From NCBI GenBank assembly GCA_027886175.1, contig JAJNNQ010000024.1, forward strand, positions 1,906,001 through 1,970,000: 64,000 nt of DNA. The letters are read 5' to 3'. Below are positions 36,101 to 51,100 of the stretch, in pieces (within the stretch, counting starts at the first letter, position 1; each line of letters begins with the position of its first letter). The notes beneath the pieces were generated by a model, which had not been told where the DNA came from, made no database searches, and worked only from the letters and a program-made list of their open reading frames with translations. The position numbers and the translations under genes are program-made. Source of the DNA: Phylloscopus collybita. Lineage: Eukaryota; Chordata; Aves; Passeriformes; Phylloscopidae.

Positions 36101-39055
36101 CTCACCAACAACACCCCAATAACGTGCTAAAAAACCAACCAGGGCAGCTTTCAATCTGACTTCCAGGTAGCCCCTTCTCACTGCCACAAAAACCAGCCCC
36201 TCCGAGGGGTCACGGTTTACAAATTCCCTCACCGAGTAATACTTCTTCTTAGTTTTGTCCACGCATTTCCCTTGCAGGCAGATCCTGCCCTTGCCGCAGG
36301 GCGTTCCCTCGACGGCGGGCAGCTTCTTGGTGAGGCAAACCATCTGGCCCTGGCGCACCACGGCGCACCAGAGGCGCGAGCAGACGTCCATGCCGGGGCA
36401 CACCGTGTACTCGGCGCCGAACGCCAGCTTGCACTGCCGGATGGCGTCGTACGTCTGCCCCGGCAGCTCCTCGGGGCCCACGATCTGCTTCCTGGGCTGG
36501 TCCAGCAGGCAGTTCCCTGGAAGAGCAAGCCAAGCTGTTGTTTGCTCTGTTATTTGCTGCTATTGCCCGCTCTGCAAAGTCCTTCGGGAGACGGGGAACC
36601 TCCCTCAAAGGATGGAGATGTGAAGACTCTTGAGGTGGAGCGGGTTTTCTCGAGGTGAAACTGCTGCCACCGTGTTCTGACCCTGATAGTATAGGGTTAA
36701 AAGGATTTTTTGCAGAACTGCAAGGGGGTAACTAAGGGGGTTGGTGGTTAGGAAAGGTAACGGATGGGAGGAGAAAGGCCCAGGCTTGCTGGTCAACAGG
36801 GCCTTGAGACTAGAACGTTGGCTTTGCTATAGTTGCAGTAGCTAAGGTTATTGTTTTAACTAAATCAAGTATGACTTTGGTTGGGGAATTGAATATGATC
36901 ACTGTTTGGCTAAATTACAAGAAATTTTGCTTAGGAACAGTCCAGGGTAACCAATCAATGTGTGGCAGAGGGGTATAAAATGTGTGTGTTGCCAATCACT
37001 GTCACAGTCAGATTTGGGTTTGCCTGTGTACCCCGGCTCCCGGAGCTCCTCAATAAAAGCACCTGCATGTAATCATTGCATGATTATGTGTTTCCAATGC
37101 TAACAACCCCGCTTCTGAGCTGCCTGTTCCCAGCCTGAGGTGTAAATGAGTTTTACCCAGGTCCTTTTGGCCTTTCAGTCCTTTACGCAAGACTCGGAAC
37201 ATATTCCGTGCTATTTATCGGTTTGTGATTTAAGGAGCGAGCAAGACTCATGTAAGCAAGACTCTAAGCAAGCACAGTTGTCATTTGAGTTTTAAATCAG
37301 GATGTCAGAAATAGTAAAGCTTCTGAAGGGATGCCAGAAAAATCAAAAAGCACAGACTTGTAACCAATGAGGCCAAAAAACCCCAACAAAACTGATCAAA
37401 AAATAAAAATTTCTACCAGGCCAAGGGAAAAATATAAGCTGTGTATCAAAACTAAAGTTTAGTCAGCACTAAAGCTGGATTGCACTTTTCTTCTAAGGAG
37501 TCATTCTTGGCTGCTTATGGAACTAGTTTGAAAAGGGTTATCCATTTTATACAAAACCCTATAAATAACAGGAAGAAAAAAATGCATAAATGTAAAGATT
37601 TGTATACGTGCTTTAAGGTCTGGTCAAGATTTGCCTGGCACACTCTAAAAATGAGAATTCACCTTTATGTTCTTGGTATCTTCTGATAGCTGTTTTTTTT
37701 TTTACTGTTGGAAACCTCACTTGTTGACATGCAGAACTATTTATTCAGTGTAACCTCTTTTACACTTCATGAAAGGGCTATGTGGTCTGGGCAAGCCTCA
37801 CTCATCCTCGGCCAAAATAACTCACCACAATTTACCTCACTTTGGAATCCACACCAGTGTTCCTCACTTGCACCACGGCTGAAAAAAGTCTATCTATAAA
37901 ACCCTCACTATTTACACAAAATGGAATAGAATCTCAAGCTATGCCAGGGAGTTTAGGCAAACCAAATACCCCATGTCTCAACAGCTTGAGTATTCCTTCC
38001 AAAACACACACTTACTGCAACTGTTCTGCTCTCCTAAAGACTAATGCCAATTAGCCAAATTAGCCAAAAATTCTTTCTGCATGATGACTTGCAACCAAAA
38101 ACTCGTTCCTGTTAAACCTGTTCCATTTGCTGACCCTGATTTACCCTAGCCTTGTATTTAATCTGGATTATGCTGAATTTTTAATGCAGACAAGGTGTGC
38201 CAATGCTAGCTGTCATGAGATAAAGATAATTAAAAATACCCTGGGTTGCTGTAGTGTAAAATATTAGAGATGTGATGAGGAGTAAGAAAGCACCTATCTT
38301 TTTCCTGGAGTTTCTGGACAGCATTTGCAAAAGTTCTGGCAAAAATACCCTTTGTAAAAGTAAATACAGTGGAAATCCCCCTTCATACACTTGTGAGGAG
38401 GGAGGAAGCCACTGAAATGTGAGGGCAGTGATGGGAAGGCTGTGGCATGTCAATATTCAGTATTATACACTGCTTTTGTACCTATGCTGAAGTTTATCAA
38501 CCTCCCAAGCAGAGCTGTTCTTCAGTATATTAAAACACCCTAATAACACTTCATTTATACTGGAAATAAAAATTAAGAGAGAAAGTATATCCTTGCATAT
38601 ACTCATCTGTCAGTCATTTCAGTGAAAACCTATTGTATGTGAGTAACAAACAGGTTTCACAAGCTTACACAGCAAATACAGCATTTTTTTTCCCCTCCAG
38701 AACACAGGGGAATGAGATCCAAACGTCTCCTTAACTGAGGAAAGTTGTGTAATTTCTACAAAGCCAGGTGTTCCAGCTGATCTCAGTTTTGAGAAATTCA
38801 AAACTGAAGATAGGGAAGGTCCCTAAGGATTTCCCACAGGAGAAAAACCCCATCTTTATATGGGTAGACCTAGCAGTGTCTGTGTTTGGACAGGCTGCAG
38901 TGAATTGCAGGTGTTTTTACCACCAGCTGGTCCAATCTCCTGCTTGCCATGGCCAGAAAAGACAGAGTGGGCCCCTGGTGGGAGGGCAGAGAGGGTTTAC
39001 AATTCTGCATTACATTTCAACATCCAGAGCATATACATATTGCTATTTTGCTATT

Positions 39056-39108
<53 letters not shown>

Positions 39109-42100
39109 TCCTGGGCACCAAAGAACATCTTTGTGCCCTGGAATATAGAGCAACATTGTTGGCTGATGACAGTGCTAATTAAGCCATCTCATTATCTCTC
39201 TCAATGCTGTGTGTAATATATCTTGGGGGAAAAAATAAAGGCAGAACAAGATCTGTGCAGGAAGCAGATAAGCAGGATATAAATTAATTAAAATACAAAC
39301 AGTCCTTGTTCCAGGTTGCACAGAGCACTGGGATTGAACACAGTAAGTCCCAAGCAACCATCCCACGGCCTGGTGGTTGGCATGACAATCAAGGCAATTA
39401 GTACCTTTGGAAAGGCTTTGCTAAAAGCAGATGGATATAAATGTCACTCTCCTCTGGACACGAACCCAGCCTTTTCTTCCTAAATGTCAAACTTGTCTGG
39501 GGTCATCTCGTGAGTGTAAAACAAATGGTGATATCATGACAGAGCTGTTTATTGTTCTCAGAGCAGGCCCCAGGAGGCAGGGAATCAGCACCTTGATCCT
39601 CCCCAGCCCCCTGGCTGACCTTGGACCAGACATTTCTGTTGGGATTTACTCAGCTGGCTTCACGTAACGCTGGTGTGTCTGCAGTGCTCTCAGCTGTCAG
39701 GTGTTTCACTGCTGAGGAAAATGAGTTTATGGTGTCCCTCAGCACCACTCATGCACCCAGGGCTGCTGAGGCCATTGATTGTCAAATCAATGTTTTCAAA
39801 TCATAGGAAGTCAAATCATTGCCTTCCATTTTGATCTCGTGGATGGCGTTTGTATTCTGTTAGGACAGATCTGTCATTTAAAATAAGTGACTGGGAAATT
39901 CAAAATTTCTACAGAAAAGAAGACTCTTAGAAAAGGTCTCTGAAGGGCTGATCCATCAAGAAAAGAGATTCCTTATATATTATGTATTTGAAATCACACC
40001 AACAGCATCAGTAATAAAAATAATTCCCAGAGGACTACGGACCTACATGATGAGAGATTTGAATTTTCTATGAATAATTTCATCCTATCAACAACTCTTG
40101 GAGACCACACACCTAAATGATAGCTCCTCATGAACTGAGGAGAAAACAGTTCCTTACACTTTCTGAGAGGTCAGTCATGGATGGTGGGAGAGTTACCTCA
40201 GCAACTGAAAAGGAAAAGTTCTCTTCATTTGTGGAAACTAATTTGGGAATATTAAACCAATGCCAGAGCAATATGGACCATAAAACAGGATAGTACAGAT
40301 TAATGTATCTAATAAAACTGAGAGAAAAAATTAAGTCATTCAGAGAAAAATATTTCAGAGAGAGCACTGAAATAAGCCGACAAAATATTTAAAAGCAAAC
40401 CTTTACATTCAGCAGACACACCATACTTTTTATCCATAAGCGTTTTGGTTACCATAACAACTTGATCCATTCACTCAATTATGTCATTTTTATCTCAGCA
40501 TTTTGGAATTTGAGTGGTTTGTTTAATAACTGCAGTTGCTTTGGGAGCACAGGGAAGACTTTAAAATTCATTAAAGAGTGAAGTTGAAGACTACGCTTTC
40601 TTATTTCTACTTTTGGAAAACGAAATTTTTGTCCTTATTCCCCAAGGGGTGAATGTCATATTTAGCAAATAAGCTGCCATAAAATAGTCATATTAAAAAA
40701 ATACAGAGCCACAGTAACAAACACCATGTAGCTGACACACACAGGGAGTGATAACACATACCATGGCCATCATCAAAGAATTCTGTGATAGTTGCTGAAG
40801 TGCACTTGGACCAGGGTTTTGAAGCATCAATGCTGGTCAGAATGGAGGACATCAGGCGCTTGTCCTCCATGGAGCCAAAGTTCTCCTCACAGAACTTGGA
40901 GTCATCATGGGAAAGCCCAAGCAAGTGCCCTGTGGAAATGAAACAAATAAAATTTTATGACTCTCCAGAGTTTACCAGCTGGAGCTCACAGTCATGTGAG
41001 GGACGGGAACTGTGCTCATCTATATTTATCAACAATTGACTTCTTGCTGTTTTTCCAAGTCACCTCCAGCAAGAAGAACTTTGTGAAAATGTTCTTCAAC
41101 TGTTACATCTTTTTAAATAGCTAAAAATAAAAGTATTTATGATGCAACTAAACAAAGGGTAGAAGAATGAATGGGAATAAAGCTGCGGAGAGCTGAAGCC
41201 TGAACTTCATGCTCAAAATGTTAAGCCAGAAGTTGATTAATAAGATATGCAGGGCTAAACCAAGAGTGTTTTAACAATAGGGACAAGACCACCCATCAAA
41301 GCCACTGCAGAAAGAAAGCCTGATGCCCTGAAAGATTTGACACATTCTGCAAGATTTGGCCTTTTCATTTTTCAGGTAAGTAAAACCATTTTTGTTTGGC
41401 AATACTTCCTATACAAGGCCAGGCAATGCTGTTTTCATGCTGCACTGAGACACTGAACATCAGGAGGTACATGTCAAGTTTCAATGTGATTCATCACACT
41501 ACACAGAGACCTGCTCTGAAGAGATGACAACAGCTTTGTTTCATTTCAGACAAATGCTGGTGCTGAGCAAAACAATTCACTGCTAAGATCATTATTTCAA
41601 ACCCAGTGATTCCTCTGACAGAGTAACCAAATAATCAGTGGCCCTCTTCTAACCTACAGAGCAAATTTCAAATTCTCTGGAAGTGGGCTGGCCATTGAAT
41701 ACATTGTATTTACAATTGTATTTACTGATCCAAGATCCAAGACTGCTCACAGTTGTAGATATTACATCACTGCAGAATGTTTGTGAAATAAGGCACTGCG
41801 GGTCTCCCAGTGGAAAAGGAGTTTCATTTCTAAGTCTTTGCCTTGGTACTAAACAGCCCTGGGTGAATAAAAAAAAAAGCTGGAGCACTGATCCAAAGAG
41901 TTTGGCTGAGAAGCATCCCATGGCACCCAGCACTGGTTCAGTGTGGGATATGAATGATAGCTGGGTGCACACCAGCAACTCGAGGATGCAATTTTTCAGA
42001 GTGCTCAGCATTTTATAGCACCATTCAAAACCACCCAGAACTCTGTGACATGAAGCTTTCAGTCTGCTAGGGCAGAATTCCAGTTTGTCACAGCCCCTGG

Positions 42101-45100
42101 TACCACTCTGCAGCACTTCACCCACGAAGATGCAGTTTTGTTCTCCAGACAAATCCCTTATTGCATAACTGTGTTTCACTCCTCAGAACTGTTCATTTTC
42201 TGCTAAGGACATCCCATGGAAGTACATAATTAAGCAATACAGTGCAATATTCACAGGCCTGTTAATGCTTCTGGCAGCTTGAGCTGCTCTTGAGTTTCTC
42301 TGCTACCTATGACATCTTTCTCTTTTCTCCTTCAGAGAGACAGATAATAAAATATCCTTTGGATATGAGGAAGCTTGCAGGTAAATTTCAAGCTCTTCAC
42401 TTTGAGCAGAGACACTCAGGATTTCTTCATAACACTGCTGCAACTTAGCCTCCCTGCTCAGAAAAAGGCTGGACTCTGTGGAGAGTTTCAGAGTAAATAA
42501 ATAAAATGAAATGCTTCTCAGGCCACTGTTCAGCACAGAACATTTCATCCCAAATACTTTGGCAAAAGCAGAGGAATCTGAAACAGGGGCATCTTCTGGA
42601 AAGTGTCAGGCTACTGAATCCACCTTTAATTAGAGAGCAGCATAACTTCTCTGCTTTACAGTGCTGAATGGGGTGAGCTGAGGACACACCTCATTAGCAG
42701 CGTCTACTTTGTCATATTAAATCAGGCCATTGTTCCAGTGCATGACAAGAACTAAGTCACTCACTTGGCAGGCTTCAGCCTTTTGGAGGAGAAGCTTCTC
42801 AAAGTATTTCTGAATCTATCTCCCTTGTTATGTTTAAAATTAAAAAAAAAAAAAAATTAAAAAACCCATCATGACAAGCAAAGAAGCAGTAAGTAGTGAG
42901 TAATTTCCAAAATACATAATTCTGATTGTCAGTACTTGGGCTTCTAAATTAGCCACCAGTGATGCTAGTGAGGATAATAGCATTAAATATATGGATTTTA
43001 GCTCTCCACACTGATTTGCCAGTTTGCTTTGTATGCACATGTCCTGGGGTGACAAACACATTCACTTGCAAACACTGTGAATGTAACTCTAGAAGGATTT
43101 TATGGAGCTAAAGTTCCTAATTCTTACCATAACCCAAATTTTTCTCTGTCCTAACTTTACCTTTTAAGGCACTCTGACCAGACTTAGAAGTGATTAAAGC
43201 ACATGACAAACTCCCAAAGATGTTGAAATCTGGTTTTGCATTTCATTTAAAAGAATCAAAATTCAAAATATCACAGGACTGTGTAATCTCTAAAATACTG
43301 TCTGGCTAAGTTTTGCTCTTTTTAGCACAGAAGTGAAAACAGCCAAGTCCATTTAACACCTGTACCCTTCATCCTGTTGCATCCAAAAATTAAGGAAGGG
43401 ACACTTCCCTTCCTACTTCAAGCAGTCTATCCCCACCACCCCTCACATGATAACCCTGCTGATGTTATTACATGACATTGGGGTGGTTTCTGGCATTTTC
43501 TGGTGGGAAGCAGAAGCATCACTGCATGGAAGCAGAACTCTGGAGAAAGCTCTGGACAGAAGCAAAGACTCGAGGAACACAAATGCTACAAAGAAGGCTT
43601 TTAAAAAGAATGCCAATTTTAGCCCCACCCCATTTTGTACGTCAAACCAGGCTCTTGAGGGAAAAGAAAAGGCTCCCAGCAGCTGTGTAAAATGATGACT
43701 GATTGAGAATGGGTTCCTAGATCATCTGCTCTTTTCCACTTAATGAAGCATCTTACTGGTGCTGACAGTTCCCACCGAGTGCAAATGACATAATACAATT
43801 TTACCAGCAGGATGGTGTTTAGTTAAGTTAATGCTGTAGGAATGCACGAAATGGTGAAGGAAACAGATGGAGGGGAGGCAGGGCTTGCCCTCTCGTAGCC
43901 AAGGAGGAGGTGGCCTGCTTGTAAATTCATCTCAAACCCCAAAAAGACCAATGACCCAAATGGAGTGATATCTCCCCTCACAGCTTTCCCTGCTGAAGGC
44001 CAACACCTGCTACAGCCCAACAGGATATAATACCTGCAATGGGCTCAAAAATGATCCCTACACCCTGCAGGAATGGGGGGTATATCCCTAACACAAGGTG
44101 GGAATACTTCAGAGAAATTATGACAAGTCAGTTAAAACTTTCCTCCTCTCTGAGGGTCAGGACACAAGAGCCCTGCAGGGAAAGCAGGAGTGCACCAGAG
44201 CTGTGCTGGATGTGTGGTGAAGCAGCTCTCTTAATTCCCAGGAACACTGGGAAGCAAACCAGATTCACAGAATATCCTGAGCTGAAAGGAACCCACAAGG
44301 ACCATCCAGGTCCAGCTCCTGGCCCTGCACAGGACAGCCCCAAGAATCCCACCCTGTGCCTGAGAGCATTGTCCAAACACTTCTGGAAGTCTGGATATTT
44401 TTTTTCTTAACATGCAGTTCTAGACTATCTGCAGAGTTTCTCTGAGTGAAGAGCATGCAGAATTCCTCTACCGCCATACATTTTTTCACTGATATTTCAA
44501 GCATCAGAAACAAGAAAACAGAAAATATCCCCAAGGTACAGCAAGTCAACTCCAGGTTTTGCTAAAGCACAAACCAAGGTGGGTCCACTGGAAAAAAGCC
44601 ACCAACCCCTGCTTATGGACAAGAGCTTGGACAGCATGTCAAAGAGCAGCTCTTGCACTCCATCTGACCACGGGACACATGCAAGGTGACGCAGCAGGCC
44701 AAAAATGCTGCAGGCAATTGTCATTTGTTTTCTCAGAGAAACTCAGCTTGGATGAAGCACGTGTTGGCCAGTGAGGTCATGCCTTTCACCTGATTTCCAG
44801 CTGGGACAACTGGGGAGCAAAAGAAGGTCAGGAGATTTGTCCCAGGTTACTCCGTGAATCAGTGGCTCTCATGGGATCAGGGTTCAGGAAGCTCCTGGCT
44901 CAACATTCCTTGGGCTAATCACCAGCCCAGACCTTCTGCATTAGCCTCCTGCTCTCCTCTTGGCTAAACAAAGATTGCCATGTGGGAACTCTGTCAAAAC
45001 AAAACCATTTCTTCTGGCATGGGCTGCTTTTCTAACTCCTGTGAGTATCTGACTCCTTCCTAAGACCTTCATGCTGGTATCGCTCAGGAATCCTCTTGAA

Positions 45101-48100
45101 GTCATGAAGTCATGTTAAGCAATAACAATTAATAAGGCTGGTGGTTTTTTTAATAAACTGAAGTGATGTGAATTACACAAGCTTACAAAAAGTTGCATAG
45201 AATATAAAACTAGCCATTCCTCTTCTTTTTATTCATGACCTTTCCTTCCAGTTTTCTTTTCTCTGACTGCTATCAGTCACTTATGAAAGAAAAAGGATTA
45301 AAAAAAATCACTCTCTCTTTTAAATCTCCAGCCCAGAGGCAGTTTTTAATATTTCTGGCTTAAAAGAATTCTTCAGACTCAATGAAACAATAGTCTGGAG
45401 TGCAGCTTCTTCTCAGGAGCAGACATTAAAAAAAAAAAAAAGCCCCAGACATTCAGCCACCAGTGCTGCAGACTTTACACAAAACAAACCTGTGCTGAGC
45501 TGGCTTGTTGTAACAGACTTGTGGGAGATCACAGACACATCACCCCTGTCAGACAGGCACGACTGTGGGCCAGGCAATCAGAGACCACTGTGTCCACACA
45601 GACTTTATAAACAATCATTAAAAAGATGTGGCCTTGGAGGTCCACACTGCACTAATTAATGGGGCACACAGAAGAGAAATACTCATTCTAATGAAGAAGC
45701 AGGAGATGGTGACACCTATTTCACACCTGCTCAACTCAGAGGAACCTGGAAAGAACGTGATGCACAGCAGCTCAGGGTAAATGAATGAACTCTGTGCAAG
45801 TACACAGGGCAAGAATGTAAAGATTGCATTGTCTGCTGCACCAGAAGTCTTCCCCCACAAAAACTACATTATTGTATTGGTATTATCTACCTGCCAAGGA
45901 GGAAAGCAATCTCTGCTTCACCCTGCAGCCTGGAGGCCCAGGCTGAACACTGAACTTCTTTTAGCATCATAAAGTCAGGGATCACTTAGGTTGGAAAAGA
46001 CCACTGAGCACAACCTAACACTGCCAAAACCACCACTAAACCATGTCTGTAACATATTTTTTGATAATGACTGCTGTGAAATATTAGGCCAAACACAGAG
46101 TTTTACAGTTTGCTTTAAGCACCATGCCTGCTGCAGGTGGAACGATGATATATTTTATATAACATTACAAGTTAATAAAAATATTGCAGGGCAAGCCAAG
46201 AATTTTTATTCAAAATTTTAACCAGCAACCTTTTAGACAGCTGATGTTTGCTTTTTGAGGCATTAGCTTAATTTTCTGCCCCACCTTCAGCTCTTGTGAA
46301 GGCTTAGCTTTGTCTGCCCACCTTTTCACTTAATCAAAAAGGGTATGTTCATGAAGGCTTAATTTGAGAGCTTTTGCAAGCAGAAGTTAAGATAGAACTT
46401 TGAAAAAAGGTTCAAAGAGAAGGAATCAAGCAATTTTCCTAATGTATGTCAGCAGAGAAGACTTGGACGAGTGTACTCTGGGGTTTTTTTTGTTGTTGTT
46501 GTTTCAAGAAAGCAAATCTGCCTAATTATGATTACCTGGATATTTGCCTAAACGTCATCTGTCATGAAGGAAACATAATATGAGACTCACAACCTCCACT
46601 GTTTTTCTCATGTGGCTGTGAGACTCTGTGCCCTTGGCAATGTATCCCCCTTGAAATCAAAGGCTGCAGGAGATTTGTAGCTGTCAGGTCTGAAGCTTGT
46701 CTTTATCTGCTTTATCTTGACAGCCTTGAAATCAAAGGGCTGCATGTTCAGCAGAACAGGGCAAAGAAAAGATTGCTGTATTTAGTTACTTTTGAGTGTA
46801 CACAAAATGAGCACATGTGGTAAAACAAGGAGTGGGAGTATTTTCTGACTCTTCTGCGGACATCAAAAGACTCCTTCAAGTATCGCACACGTTGTTCTCA
46901 GTTTCATTTGTTACTGAAGGAGTCAGAATCAGAGCTTGCTGTAAGTTAGGCATGGTATTCCTTCCTCAGTGGCCTGCAGCTCAAACACAGCTCAGGCTCT
47001 GAACAAACAGCTCCAATCCACTCAGAGTTCACGGTACTCTGATGTATTTCAGTGAACCACACAAGCAGAGATGCCAGGAGCAATACCTCACTTCTAAAAT
47101 GGCTTTTTGACAGAAAGTCATGCTCTCTAATACATTCTGCTGATGGTGCTGGTGACACTTTTGTCCTCAGTGGTGACAGAGGCCACAGGATGATGCCATG
47201 CTGGAAAAGATTTGGTATCAAACTCGTTACTTAATATGTGAAGAGGATTCTTGGCTGTGAGGGCAGTGAGGCCCTGGCACCACAGAAAAGCTGTGGCTAC
47301 CCCGTCCCTGGAAGTATGTAAGACCAGCTTGAAGGAACCAGGAACAGTGTCCCTGCCCATGGCAGGGGGTGGAACTGGACCATTTTTAAGGCCCTTCCAA
47401 CCCAAACCATCCCATGATTTTCTAGTTTTAGTTTCTGTGCAGTCCCTTAGTTTCAGGCTTTACACAGCCCAGCTGTGGAGGATGTTGTGATAACTCCTCA
47501 TAATCACAGAAAATGATGCTGAGCAGAGAGACCTTGAGAAGGCATCCTGTGCATCCCTCTGCCCTGGGGTAGGATCAGCACCCCCTGAGCCACAGCTGCT
47601 TTAGCCAGCTGGCTCCTGTGAACCTCCAGAATCCGAGCCTCCCCAAGCACTTCAGTCCTGCCCTCCACTGTCCTGCTTAGATGATTTTGGCTGATGCTTA
47701 AAGCAAATCTCCTCTGCTGCAATTTCAGGCCATTAGCCCTTGTGCTGTCCCAGGTGGACATGGGGAATGATTTATTAAACAAATTTTTGCAGCAATTTTT
47801 TAAACATATTTGAAGGCTGCTTTTATCCCACCCCTTGGCCTTCCCTCCCCAAAAGTCATGTGTGAAAGATAAAAGGAAACTAATGAACAAAGGTTTAATT
47901 AGTTCCACGTAGCAATGCTAAAGCTATAGCCTAAAAATAAAATACTTGGAGAGAACATCAGTAAACCATATTACTCAGGAGGACAGAAGGAGTAACTGCA
48001 TGCCAGAGTGTTTGTGTAACAGAGGAGTAGGAACATTGCAAAAGGTCAAATGAACATTATCACTGAGAGAAAGGCTGTATTGCCTCTTTTTTGAAAAAGT

Positions 48101-51100
48101 AAGTTTCTCAAGATTGATGGAAAGAACAAAGATAGATATAACTTAAGCTGTTAGACCCATGTCACTCCCACTGAGCTGAACTGGAGCTTTGCCTGCTTGA
48201 AGGCTGCAGGAAGGATGCTTTTGTACTTAAGGACTAGATCAAAACTCAGGAGGACTCAAGATCAAAACTCAAGTTGAATTCTTGGCTTTCCCTGGGATGC
48301 CCTTTGTGATTTAGGGAAATTTCCTATTGATAAAACAAGCAGCAGCTCCACTTAGATCCCCTTGAACTCTTCTCATTTTGTTTTTGTAGATGGTAAATTA
48401 ATGTTTAGGGTGGTGGTATGGCTGTGCCAAAGCACAGTGGGACTCCAGCACAAACTTCTGAGCATGACTCAAAACACAGCACCAGGCTGCAAAACATGGA
48501 TATATTCCATCACAAAATATGTCAAATGAAATTTCAAATGATTGACTGCTGGATCATGCTGATCTTCACTTGTTTATAATTCAGCCCTGTCAAAGGAACA
48601 AATCTCTGATCCAAAAGTCCAGAGTGTTAAGAGTGCAAATCTCACTGGTTTTGCTTCCTGATGGTTATTTTAATAAGGGATCCATGGAGAAACAATGTAG
48701 TGCTGCCCTATGAAAAACATTAAACAACTGTTGAGATTATGAGCAACCTCAGGTTCTTTAATGCTCTCCTCCACATGTCCCCAAGAGGCAGGGAAGTGCA
48801 GGAAGCAAGGAAACACCATTTTTTGCAGCCAATAGGCTGCTGATAACAAAGGTTTGGAGAAAGCCTACATTCTGTGCCTAAGCTCTGATAGCTCTGCAGA
48901 GCTGTGGAGGTGTAGCTGAAGGAGCTGCTAGAAGTAAAAAAAAAGGCATCCATATGCCACAACATGGTGAGGAACTGATGATTTCAGGCAAGAATCCAGG
49001 AGATTATTTTGGGGAAAATGAACCTACTGCTGTCCCAACTGACAGCAGGATGTCCCCTGCTAGAAAATAACCAGATATGCATTTACTGTTGGTGGCTGGA
49101 TGTCTTGGCAGGCTGTGATTTCAAAATAACATTTATGGTATTAGCACCACTGCCCTGTAATCTGAGGAGAAACTGGATTATCACACTCAAAGTTACAAGG
49201 TTTCTTTCTGGTTTTCTGTTGCATTAAACTCTTTTTTATTTTTTTTTTCCATTGGAGACAAGCTATTACTGATCTTCCTACATACAAGCAGGACAAGATT
49301 CAGGTCCTACCTTATCAAACTTTATATAAAGATCTCTCCACCTCTTATTGCCAGCTAATCAGTTGTACCAAGAATTTGGTTGCATCTATTCCTTCCTGTG
49401 CTCTCCTTTACAGGCCTGTGGAGGTTTTGCCTGTTGCTGCTCATTCATTCTCTCCCCCTCAAAAACCACTGGTCAAAATCCATCTATTTTATCTGAAAGA
49501 AACAAAAGAAACATCTCACACGTGATGTGGCAGAAACCCTGGCAACAGAAGCAGCAGGTCTGTCCTGCAGCAAAGCTGCTTTTTTGGCTTCCTGTGCACC
49601 AACCCAACCTGAGCCCCCAGGCTGTGCATCCTCCTGTTAGGCTGAACTGCAGTTCAATTGACTTTGGTTACCTTCCAGAGAAAGAATCTGAGTTTGAAAA
49701 ATGCTGTTAGATCCTTCAGGGGGGGGAAGCAAGAGCGTTCAGATCCCCTGGAAGGCACAGTGAGCACTCCAGTCCATGTTGAAAAGATCCTGCATCTGCT
49801 CCCTGTGCACAAAACCTGCTGAGACAGGCTCTGCTTCACTCAGTGGCTCACCTTGACCTTCAAAATCCCATCTTGGGCTCAGAGCATCCCCTCTGACTGA
49901 GGAACTGAGCCACTGTAAAATTAAAGCTACACCCTGCCCACAGGACAGGGAGAACTTGGAGATCTCTGGATTGTAGGAAGAAATCTGGTCTCCAAAAAAA
50001 ATAAAGCAAGGTTTTCCCCAAAGTGCTTAACTAAAGGGTATCCATGCCACACTTTTATTTTTCATCCTTTTTTGACCTTTGATTTAATTTAAGTACTCAA
50101 GCAATTTTAGCTGTGTTTTCTTCTCAGCTTCTCCCACTTCAGGCCACACACACAAAGATCATTCTGTGACTTGACATCCCTCCTTTCTTAAAAACTTCTG
50201 GTGAGGAGGAAAAAAAAAAGAGGATGTTATTTTAAACAGCCTCAAACTAGAGATTTTATGTCCATTAGGGCTCTTATTTATTCATTTCAATTCATGCCTT
50301 TTTTACATTGAAAATTATAGTTTTTAGAGATTCCTGTAAATGCCTAAGTATGAAAATGGCTTTTCTCCAAAATGTGCTTCTTAATCACTAAAAATAATTC
50401 ACTTTTTCCTTATATTTTCTCAGTGTGGAATTCAAGGTAACAACGTGAACATTTGCTGCTCATCCTTATCTTTACTGATCTGTGTTCTTTCATTTTTCAT
50501 CTACCTAAAAATGTATTTATTGCTGAAAAAAATGGCAGGAAAGACATTGCTCTCCTCTTCACACACCACATCCATCAACAAGAGGGCTCCTCACCCAACC
50601 CTACCCACTGACCCTCAGCAGAGACATCACTTCTGGGTGCAAGGGACACAAGCAGTGTCCCCAGCACTCTGGCTTTGAGCGACAGGCTAAGGTTGCCATT
50701 TAGCACATCCCAGGTTTGTGAAGGCTCCTTCACAGCACCCACAGCCACATCCCATGTCAATCTGTCTTTCTACACTGCTGTAGCTCTCCCTAAATGCACT
50801 GAATTAGTGATTCCAGAGGACGTTTTCTTTTGTTGTGACATTAGTGCTTAATAAAATAAAATCCCTGCTTTGGGGACTCCTCCTGCCATAGTATTTCACA
50901 TTTTCATGCAACACCTAATTCCTTCTCCAGCCACTACTGATGTAAGTTCTTTGCAGAGCTGTAAGAGGAGCAGGGTTAGGATCACCTGAAGAGTCAGGTC
51001 ATTTTCCATCCTTAGTGATCTCTGTTTCCTCAGCCATATTGTATAAGGCACTCAGATCTCAGGTTCTACCTGCAAGCTCCTTGAAAATGGAACCACTGCA

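Larger units (their letters stand above)
36517..40761 (-). other. ADAMTS5 intron 3 (4.2 kb)
   Basis: Contains the probable solo LTR at 36,673-37,105 and the 50-base T tract at 39,058-39,107; the rest is AT-rich unique-looking sequence. Confidence 0.85.

Noticed and set aside
41649..42179. 176-codon open frame on the minus strand in ADAMTS5 intron 2
   Set aside because: No recognisable domain and located inside an intron between well-defined exons.
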